The position numbers were made by a program, and so were the translations under genes. 5,522 nt of DNA. It comes from Planctomycetota bacterium (GTDB lineage: Bacteria > Planctomycetota > UBA1135 > UBA2386). The notes below the pieces were generated by a model. That model saw nothing but the letters and a program-made list of their open reading frames with translations. It had not been told where the DNA came from and did no database searches. Positions 1 to 5,522 of the stretch are shown piece by piece. The stretch spans positions 1 to 5,522 of the forward strand of contig QJVU01000614.1 of NCBI GenBank assembly GCA_003235605.1. Reading direction: 5' to 3'. Positions within the stretch are counted from its first letter, which is position 1, and each line of letters starts with the position of its first letter.

Positions 1-1
1 C

Positions 2-1867
2 GAGTTGGAGCCGTTCTCCTACTCGCCCTGGGCCCAGAGCCAGCCCTCCAGCGACGTTCGGTTGGACCGGCTGCACTTCGGAGGGTCGACCACCACGACC
101 GTCGGCACCTGGGCCGGCTCGTCACAGAAGGCCAAGCGCCCGGGCTACGTGATCGAGTATGCCGGGCCCACGGCGCAGCGCACCGTCGGCCTGCTGGGCC
201 GAGAGCAAGGTTCCTTCGACGGCTACACCTTGTTCGCCCCGGTGTTCACGAAGACCACCTACCTGTTGGACCCCCGCGGCCGGTCCGTCCACACCTGGAC
301 CAGCGGCAATCCCCCGGGGGCGTCGGCCTACCTCCTGCCCAACGGCAACCTGCTGCGCTGCGCTGCGATCGGCAACACCGTGTTCACTGCCGGCGGCAAC
401 GGCGGTGTCGTCGAAGAGTTCGCCTGGGACGGCAGCCTGCTCTGGTACTTCCAGCACTCCAACGACAAGTACTGCCTTCACCACGACATCGAGAAGCTGC
501 CCAACGGCAACATCCTGATGATCGCGTGGGAGCTCAAGACCAAGGCCGAGGCCATCGCTGCCGGGCGCGATACGAATCTGCTGACCGAGGATTCCGTCTG
601 GCCCGAGAAGATCATCGAGGTCCAGGTCACCGGCAAGGACACGGGCAAGATCGTCTGGGAGTGGCATGCTTGGGATCACCTGGTCCAGGACTTCGACTCC
701 ACCAAGGCCAACTACGGCGACCCGGCCAAGCACCCCGAGCTCATCGACCTGAATTACACCCTGATGGACGGTCGCGCGGACTGGCTGCATGCCAACTCGG
801 TGGACTACAACGCGAAGCTGGACCACATCGTCCTGAGCCTGCGGTCCTTCTCCGAGTTCTGGATCATCGACCACAGCACCAGCACCGCGGAGGCAGCAAG
901 CCATTCCGGCGGCAAGAGCGGCAAGGGCGGCGACCTTCTCTACCGCTGGGGGAACCCTGCCGCCTACCGCGCCGGCACGGCCAAGGAACAGACCCTGTTC
1001 TTCCAGCACGACCCGCACTGGATTCCGGACGGTTTGTCCGGCGCCGGCAACATCCTCGTCTTCAACAACCGCACCGGACAGGACTTCTCCTCGGTAGACG
1101 AGGTCGTGCTGCCCACGGTGGACGCCAAGGGCAACTACCCGATGACCAGCGGCGTCTGGGGACCGTCGGCGGCCAAGTGGTCGTACACGGCTGCGAAGAA
1201 AGAGGACTTCTACTCCGAGCTCGTATCCGGAGCCCAGCGACTGCCGAACGGCAACACGCTGATCTGCAGCGGTTGGACGGGTTGGATCTTCGAGGTGGAC
1301 ACCGCAGGCAAGGTCGTCTGGCAGTACGAGAACCCCGATACCCCGGCGGGCGTCGTGCGCCAGGGTGTCCTGCCGGAGGCCAACATGATGTTCCGCTCAT
1401 ACCGCTACGAAGCGGACTATCCGGGCCTGAAGGGCAAGGACCTGACACCGGGAGACCCCGTCGAAAAACACGACTCCGTGCTCCTCGTGGAAGGCTCCAC
1501 CGTCCCCCACCGGGCCCAACTCAACACGCCGGTGCGCTTCTCCCTCAGGGCCGGCAACCATCCGAGCCGGGGATACCTGGTGGGAACCTCGTTCAAGCCT
1601 GGGCTGCTGCAGATCGATTTCCGGTTCATGCGGGTGGGCTGGGACCCGATCCTCGCCGTCTCGATCCTGCAGACGGCCCCCACCGTGTTCCAGAACTACA
1701 TCGGCCTCCTGGATGCCAACGGGCACGGGAGCGCGACCCTGGCGATCCCCGACATCCAGGACCTGATCGGCCTCAAGCTCTTCACCGCGTTCGTGGTGGA
1801 TGATCCGACATCCCGCTCGGGCCTCGGCATGATCTCGAACACCGTCGTGGTCGAGATCGGTTCTTGA
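2..1867 (+). CDS. Lectin-like/arylsulfotransferase-family beta-propeller protein, copy 1 (5' partial)
   Basis: 621 residues are visible. The reading frame is open at the left edge, and the first codons (ELEPFSYSPWAQ) match the interior of copy 2, so roughly 130 N-terminal residues (signal peptide and most of the CTL domain) lie outside. Seen: the end of a CTL domain to about residue 53 (GTWAG, GYVIEY); an ASST-type propeller at about 62-445 with LPNGN repeats at 112-116, 166-170 and 414-418, plus WEWHAWDHLVQD, DWLHANS (His263) and QHDPHW (His336, His339); and a C-terminal beta module from about residue 490 to the end. The family includes bacterial aryl-sulfate sulfotransferases, which move sulfate between phenols in the periplasm. 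Activity here is unproven. Odd: the segment FNNGxGRD of copy 2 reads FNNRTGQD here, so the conserved Arg is Gln360. It is followed after 8 nt by its paralog. The family call is firm, the reaction is not. Confidence 0.9.
   Translation, partial: ELEPFSYSPWAQSQPSSDVRLDRLHFGGSTTTTVGTWAGSSQKAKRPGYVIEYAGPTAQRTVGLLGREQGSFDGYTLFAPVFTKTTYLLDPRGRSVHTWTSGNPPGASAYLLPNGNLLRCAAIGNTVFTAGGNGGVVEEFAWDGSLLWYFQHSNDKYCLHHDIEKLPNGNILMIAWELKTKAEAIAAGRDTNLLTEDSVWPEKIIEVQVTGKDTGKIVWEWHAWDHLVQDFDSTKANYGDPAKHPELIDLNYTLMDGRADWLHANSVDYNAKLDHIVLSLRSFSEFWIIDHSTSTAEAASHSGGKSGKGGDLLYRWGNPAAYRAGTAKEQTLFFQHDPHWIPDGLSGAGNILVFNNRTGQDFSSVDEVVLPTVDAKGNYPMTSGVWGPSAAKWSYTAAKKEDFYSELVSGAQRLPNGNTLICSGWTGWIFEVDTAGKVVWQYENPDTPAGVVRQGVLPEANMMFRSYRYEADYPGLKGKDLTPGDPVEKHDSVLLVEGSTVPHRAQLNTPVRFSLRAGNHPSRGYLVGTSFKPGLLQIDFRFMRVGWDPILAVSILQTAPTVFQNYIGLLDANGHGSATLAIPDIQDLIGLKLFTAFVVDDPTSRSGLGMISNTVVVEIGS
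2..1867 (+). repeat. Tandem gene duplication, unit 1 (partial)
   Basis: This segment aligns with 2257-4119 at a constant offset of 2255 nt up to about 1337, and of 2252 nt from about 1414 onward. Only one one-codon indel separates them. Over the last 132 codons the two proteins differ at 12 residues by hand count (about 91% identity). Other regions differ more. It is best read as an in-frame tandem duplication of a whole gene. Confidence 0.9.
858..951 (+). repeat. 94-nt perfect repeat, identical to 3113-3206
   Basis: This stretch is base-for-base identical to 3113-3206 and encodes the propeller segment WIIDHSTSTAEAASHSGG onward to LLYRWG. There is not one synonymous change across about 31 codons, whereas the next 110 nt downstream differ at about 20 positions. 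A second perfect match is shorter: 1809-1860 with 4061-4112 (52 nt). The pattern fits gene conversion between the copies, or strong constraint on the DNA or RNA itself. Confidence 0.85.
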
Positions 1868-1871
1868 GGAG
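1866..1871 (+). promoter_or_regulatory. Ribosome-binding site of copy 2, overlapping the copy 1 stop codon
   Basis: GAGGAG shares its first two bases with the TGA stop of copy 1 (1865-1867) and lies 4 nt before the ATG at 1876. This arrangement allows ribosomes finishing copy 1 to restart on copy 2, which suggests translational coupling within one transcript. A second purine-rich site, AAGGA at 1883-1887, would serve the alternative ATG at 1894. Confidence 0.6.
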
Positions 1872-1875
1872 CCTC

Positions 1876-4119
1876 ATGCAACAAGGACAAGCGATGATCA
1901 CCTCCGCCTCCTCCCAGCAAGCCCAGACCTGCGTCCTGATCACAGCCTTCCTCGCGGGTCTTCTCTCCATGCCCACGGCGACCACCGCTCAGACCACGTC
2001 GTGGATCGGCTCCTTTTCCCATCCCGACAACACCACCCACTGGTACGAGGCCGTACCGGTGGCAGGGGGCCTGAGCTGGGGCGAGGCCAACCGGGCAGCG
2101 GCCACCGCTGGCGGCCACCTCGCCACGATCACCTCGGCGGAGGAACACGCTGTGGTCGTCGCCTTGATCCAGGACGCTTCCCTGTGGTCCGGGTCCGAGG
2201 GTCCCTGGATCGGCGGGCTCCGTTCGGTTCTCTTCCCCTCGGTCTGGGGTTGGACCGAATTGGAACCGTTCTCCTTCTCGGCCTGGGCGCAGGGGCAGCC
2301 TGCCAGCGAAGTCAAGGCAGACCGGCTCCACTTTGGGGGATCGACCACCACCACCGTCGGCACCTGGGCTGGCGCGCCAGCCAAGGCGAAGCACCCGGGC
2401 TACGTGATCGAGTACGACGGCCCCACGGCACGACGCACCATCGGTCTCCTGCGCCAGGACACCGGATCCTTCGAAGGCTACACGTTGTTCAACCCGTCGG
2501 CCGCCAAGGAGACGTACCTGGTCGACCATCGCGGTCGCACGGTCAACTCCTGGATCAGCGCCTACCCTCCAGGGATGAGCGCCTACCTGCTGCCCAACGG
2601 CAACATGCTGCGATGCGGCGCTGCGGGTAACACCGTGTTCACCGCCGGGGGCAACGGCGGGGTGGTCGAAGAGTTCGCCTGGGACGGTAGCCTGGTCTGG
2701 TACTTCCAGCACTCCAACGACAAGTATTGCCTTCACCACGACATCGAGAAGCTGCCCAACGGCAACGTCCTGATGATCGCCTGGGAGCTCAAGACCAAGG
2801 AGGAAGCCATTGCCGCGGGCCGCGACCCAAAGCTGCTGACCCAGGATGCCGTCTGGCCCGAGAAGATCATCGAGGTCCAGGCCACCGGCAAGGACACGGG
2901 CAAGATCGTCTGGGAGTGGCATGTCTGGGACCATTTGGTCCAGGACCTCGACTCCACCAAGGCCAACTACGGCGACGTTGCCAAGAACCCGCAGCTCGTC
3001 GACCTGAACTACACGCTCGTGGACGGCGGCGCAGACTGGCTGCACGCCAACTCGGTGGCCTACAACGCCAAGCTGGACCAGATCGTCGTGAGCTTCCGGC
3101 ACGTTTCCGAGATCTGGATCATCGACCACAGCACCAGCACCGCGGAGGCAGCAAGCCATTCCGGCGGCAAGAGCGGCAAGGGCGGCGACCTTCTCTACCG
3201 CTGGGGAAACCCTGCAGCCTACCGAGCCGGCACCGCCAAGGAACAGACCCTGTTCTACCAGCACGATGCCCACTGGATTCCCGAAGGCTTGCATGGCGCC
3301 GGCAACATGATGATCTTCAACAATGGCTACGGGCGCGATTACTCCTCGGTGGACGAGCTCGCGCTGCCTTCGCCGGACGCCAAGGGCAACTACCCGATGA
3401 CCAGCGGCGTCTGGGGACCCACAGCGCCCAAGTGGTCCTACACGGCCCCGACCAAGGAGAACTTCTTCGCGTTGTTCGTTTCCGGGGCCCATCGGTTGCC
3501 AAACGGCAACACGCTCATCTGCAGCGGTGTTGACGGCCTGTTCTTCGAGGTGACGGATGCTGGCAAGATCGTCTGGGAGTACCAGAACCCAGTGAGCACC
3601 AGCATCGCGCAGCAGGGTGACCCGACCACGCGGCGGCTGGCGTTCCGCGCGACGCGCTATGCAGCGGACTACCCCGGGCTCAAAGGCAAGACCCTGACGC
3701 CAAAAGACCCCATCGAAAAGCACGACTCCGTGCTCCTCGTGGAAGGCTCCACCGTGCCCCACCGGGCCCAACTCAACACGGCGGTGCGCTTCTCCCTCAG
3801 GGCCGGTAACTATCCGGGCCAGGGATACCTGGTGGGAACCTCGTTGAAGCCAGGGCTGCTGCAGGTCGACTTCCGGTTCATGCGGGTGGGCTGGGACCCG
3901 ATCCTCGCAGTCTCGATCCTGCAGACCGCCCCCGCGGTGTTCCAGAACTACATCGGCCTCCTGGATGGCAACGGGCACGGGAGCGCGGCCCTGGCGATCC
4001 CCGATATCCAGGACTTGATCGGCCTCAAGCTCTACACCGCGTTCGTGGTGGACGATCTCGCATCCCGCTCGGGCCTCGGCATGATCTCGAACACCGTCGT
4101 GGTCGAGATCGGCTCCTGA
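1876..4119 (+). CDS. Secreted lectin-like/arylsulfotransferase-family beta-propeller protein, copy 2
   Basis: 747 residues from the ATG at 1876, chosen because GAGGAG lies 4 nt upstream. An ATG at 1894, with AAGGA 6 nt upstream, is almost as good, and a TTG at 1864 is also possible. Seen in order: a hydrophobic signal segment at 18-38 (TCVLITAFLAGLL) with likely cleavage after TATTA; a CTL domain at 44-180 (HWYEA, GGHLATITSAEEH, PWIGGL, GYVIEY) with no cysteines and no EPN or QPD sugar motif (GQPAS instead); an ASST-type propeller at 190-572 with LPNGN at 239, 293 and 541, HHDIEKLPNG, DWLHANS (His390), QHDAHW (His463, His466) and FNNGYGRD (Arg487); and a C-terminal beta module at 616-747. The protein is probably exported to the periplasm or cell surface. 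The ASST family transfers sulfate between aryl compounds, but many relatives are uncharacterised. The lectin-like domain may bind a glycan or another ligand; this is inference. Confidence 0.93.
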   Translation: MQQGQAMITSASSQQAQTCVLITAFLAGLLSMPTATTAQTTSWIGSFSHPDNTTHWYEAVPVAGGLSWGEANRAAATAGGHLATITSAEEHAVVVALIQDASLWSGSEGPWIGGLRSVLFPSVWGWTELEPFSFSAWAQGQPASEVKADRLHFGGSTTTTVGTWAGAPAKAKHPGYVIEYDGPTARRTIGLLRQDTGSFEGYTLFNPSAAKETYLVDHRGRTVNSWISAYPPGMSAYLLPNGNMLRCGAAGNTVFTAGGNGGVVEEFAWDGSLVWYFQHSNDKYCLHHDIEKLPNGNVLMIAWELKTKEEAIAAGRDPKLLTQDAVWPEKIIEVQATGKDTGKIVWEWHVWDHLVQDLDSTKANYGDVAKNPQLVDLNYTLVDGGADWLHANSVAYNAKLDQIVVSFRHVSEIWIIDHSTSTAEAASHSGGKSGKGGDLLYRWGNPAAYRAGTAKEQTLFYQHDAHWIPEGLHGAGNMMIFNNGYGRDYSSVDELALPSPDAKGNYPMTSGVWGPTAPKWSYTAPTKENFFALFVSGAHRLPNGNTLICSGVDGLFFEVTDAGKIVWEYQNPVSTSIAQQGDPTTRRLAFRATRYAADYPGLKGKTLTPKDPIEKHDSVLLVEGSTVPHRAQLNTAVRFSLRAGNYPGQGYLVGTSLKPGLLQVDFRFMRVGWDPILAVSILQTAPAVFQNYIGLLDGNGHGSAALAIPDIQDLIGLKLYTAFVVDDLASRSGLGMISNTVVVEIGS
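2257..4119 (+). repeat. Tandem gene duplication, unit 2 (part matching unit 1)
   Basis: This is the partner of 2-1867, in the same orientation. The N-terminal part of copy 2 (1876-2256) has no visible counterpart because unit 1 is cut by the window edge. No terminal inverted repeats or transposase were seen, so the duplication does not look like a mobile element. Confidence 0.9.
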
Positions 4120-4145
4120 CCGGCTGACCCACGGCACGCACGAAA

Positions 4146-4182
4146 ACCCGGGATCTCCTGGCGATTCGGCGCCATCCCGGGT
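4146..4182 (+). terminator. GC-rich hairpin, possible terminator after the paralog pair
   Basis: ACCCGGGAT (4146-4154) and ATCCCGGGT (4174-4182) form a perfect 9-nt inverted repeat. A nested TGGCG (4159-4163) can pair with CGCCA (4170-4174) around a 6-nt loop. The hairpin lies 26 nt after the stop of copy 2 and 35 nt before the ligase start. There is no T-run on its plus-strand 3' side. On the minus strand the stem is followed by TTTT (complement of 4143-4146). It may be a weak or factor-assisted terminator, or an RNA 3'-end stabiliser. No convincing promoter was found in the 98-nt gap (4120-4217). Confidence 0.45.
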
Positions 4183-4217
4183 CCTCTGTACAACTCTGCC
4201 GAACGCCAGTCCATCTC

Positions 4218-5522
4218 ATGAAAATTGCCGTTGTCTACAACCGTGCCAGCCAGAAGGTCATCAACGTGCTTGGCATGCAGAACCGTGAGAAGTACGGCAA
4301 GAAATCGATCGCACGCATCACCGACGCGCTGAAGAAGGGTGGCCACCAGGTGGCTACCTTCGAGGGCGACAAGGACCTCATCGACAACCTCGAGGCTTTC
4401 ATGCCCCGGGTGGTCAAGGGTGAGCGCCCGGGCATGGTCTTCAACCTTGCCTACGGCGTGCAGGGACAGGCACGCTACACCCACGTTCCGAGCATTCTGG
4501 AGATGGTGGGGCTGCCCTACGTGGGATCTGGTCCCATGGCTCACTCCCTGGCTCTCGACAAGGTCGTGGCCAAGATGATGTTCCTGCAGCATGGTCTGCC
4601 GACACCCGCGTTTGCTGTCCTGGACCGGGCCGACTTCGAGATGCCCGATGTGCCTTTTCCGCTGATCGTGAAGCCGCGAAACGAGGCCATGTCCTTTGGT
4701 CTCAAGATCGTCCACAACGAGACGGAGTTGCGTGAGGCAGCGGCGGCGATCTTCGAGCAGTTCCAGCAGCCGGTCCTCGTGGAGCAGTTCATCGACGGCC
4801 GCGAGATCAACGTGGGGATCCTCGGCAACAACCCCTGCGAAGCCCTGCCCCCGGCCGAGCTCTCTTTTGGGGAAGGCGGTCCGAAGATCTACACGGTGGA
4901 GGACAAGCGCGGGCAGTCCGGGCGCAAGGTGGAGGTCATCTGCCCCGCCGACCTCGACGAAGAGATGACCAGGAAGGCGCAGGACACCGCGAAGGGTGCG
5001 TTTCAGGCCCTTGGCTGCCTGGACTGCGCGCGCATCGACATGCGTCTCGACCAGGACGGCAACTTCTACATACTCGAGATCAACAGCCTTCCCAGCCTGG
5101 GCGAGCATGGCTCCTACGTCCATGCCGCGGCCGCGGCCGGCTTGGACTTCCCGAAGCTGATCAACCGTCTGGTGGACGTGGCCTCGGCACGCTACTTCGG
5201 GACGCCATCCCCGCCGGAGTTCGCCGAGAACGAGGAGACACCGGCGCACAGAGTGTTCGCCTACATCACCGGACGCCGCGATCGGCTGGAGACCAGGCTG
5301 CAGGACTGGACCCAGCTTTCCAGCAGGTCCCTCGACCCCATCGGCATTCGGGCGGCGACGCGAGAGCTCGACCGACGCATGCAGCGGCTGGGCCTGCAAC
5401 CGGTGGAGGACCTCACCGACGCCCCCGAGGTGGCAACCTGGGAGACACCCCTGGGCCTGCAGGACGGCACCCTGATAATCGGCAACCTGGACGTACCCGT
5501 GCCTCTGAAGGCGGCGGTACCA
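4218..5522 (+). CDS. D-Ala-D-Ala ligase-like ATP-grasp protein with C-terminal extension (3' partial)
   Basis: 435 residues are visible and the frame is open at the right edge. The N-terminal domain begins MKIAVVYNRA. The pre-ATP-grasp motif PYVGSGPMAHSLALDK (100-115) and the ATP-grasp fold follow: PLIVKP (Lys152), MSFG in place of the usual SSVG (158-161), VEQFIDGREINVG (188-200), and metal ligands Asp274, Glu287 and Asn289 in ARIDMRLDQDGNFYILEIN. This is the layout of cytoplasmic Ddl enzymes, which join two D-alanines using ATP. However, the usual HEVS-type motif near the N-terminus, LHG..GE (here AYGVQGQ, 78-84) and HSL (here HGS, 297-299) are changed, so the substrates are probably different. 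Ddl proteins usually end near 310-370 residues. This one continues through a charged, probably helical stretch (343-396) into EVATWETPLGLQDGTLIIGN. No clear Shine-Dalgarno precedes the ATG, but an N-terminal strand begins there at once and no better in-frame start was seen upstream. Ligase-like: confident. Exact substrate: unknown. Confidence 0.88.
   Translation, partial: MKIAVVYNRASQKVINVLGMQNREKYGKKSIARITDALKKGGHQVATFEGDKDLIDNLEAFMPRVVKGERPGMVFNLAYGVQGQARYTHVPSILEMVGLPYVGSGPMAHSLALDKVVAKMMFLQHGLPTPAFAVLDRADFEMPDVPFPLIVKPRNEAMSFGLKIVHNETELREAAAAIFEQFQQPVLVEQFIDGREINVGILGNNPCEALPPAELSFGEGGPKIYTVEDKRGQSGRKVEVICPADLDEEMTRKAQDTAKGAFQALGCLDCARIDMRLDQDGNFYILEINSLPSLGEHGSYVHAAAAAGLDFPKLINRLVDVASARYFGTPSPPEFAENEETPAHRVFAYITGRRDRLETRLQDWTQLSSRSLDPIGIRAATRELDRRMQRLGLQPVEDLTDAPEVATWETPLGLQDGTLIIGNLDVPVPLKAAVP

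Noticed and set aside
526..1803. Plus-strand open frame of 425 codons within copy 1 in another frame
   Set aside because: Its translation is dominated by R, G, P and Q, typical of an out-of-frame reading of GC-rich DNA. The equivalent shadow appears in copy 2 at 2727-3533.
1864..1866. TTG start for copy 2 overlapping the TGA stop of copy 1
   Set aside because: It is possible, and it would add an Arg to the signal peptide, but only a weak purine run (GAGAT) precedes it. The ATG at 1876 has GAGGAG.
2..4119. Tandem copies as parts of a composite mobile element
   Set aside because: No transposase, terminal inverted repeats or target-site duplications are visible. The repeat consists of the genes themselves.
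1696..4137. Long open frame on the minus strand (813 codons) antisense to copy 2
   Set aside because: It mirrors the codon structure of copy 2, as expected in GC-rich DNA. Its translation is low-complexity (rich in V, G, A and D), shows no recognisable domain, and also repeats in the minus strand of copy 1 as frame 122-1018.
4120..4217. Promoter for the ligase gene in the intergenic gap
   Set aside because: I see no convincing -35/-10 pair. A TACAAC-like hexamer at 4189-4194 has no partner at a suitable distance.
4032..5399. Minus-strand open frame of 455 codons opposite the ligase
   Set aside because: The plus-strand frame carries clear ATP-grasp motifs across the same bases. The minus frame shows none and spans the intergenic gap and the end of copy 2.

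Overview
The window is GC-rich coding DNA, all on the plus strand, with three genes. Two are cut by the window edges. Its most telling feature is the C-terminal beta-rich module (KPGLLQ..F..., AIPDIQDLIGLKLYTAFVVDD) on both secreted proteins. From memory, this style of tail is common in secreted proteins of large-genome Planctomycetota. That phylum is my best guess for the source, but it is inference, because there is no rRNA or other marker gene here.

From 2 to 4119 there are two tandem copies of one gene. The first copy has lost its 5' end to the window edge. The second is complete, with a signal peptide, a C-type-lectin-like (CTL) domain without cysteines, a beta-propeller of the arylsulfotransferase (ASST) family with three LPNGN repeats, and the C-terminal beta module. 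The copies align almost without gaps (constant offset of 2255 nt, then 2252 nt after a single one-codon indel). They are separated by 8 nt, and the ribosome-binding site of copy 2 overlaps the stop codon of copy 1, so they are very probably co-transcribed. The divergence is uneven: one 94-nt stretch is identical, while other segments differ strongly.

From 4120 to 4217 there is a short intergenic gap holding a GC-rich hairpin that may end the paralog operon.

From 4218 to the right edge is an ATP-grasp protein related to D-alanine--D-alanine ligase. Its ATP and metal site looks intact. The residues that bind D-alanine in true Ddl enzymes appear changed, and the protein continues at least 110 residues past the ligase fold. 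It looks like a ligase for a different substrate pair, or a fusion protein, rather than the housekeeping Ddl.

Nothing shows that the secreted pair and the cytoplasmic ligase work together. No transposase, tRNA, rRNA or CRISPR array was seen. The most interesting points are the paralog pair with an altered active-site motif in copy 1 and the divergent, extended ligase.
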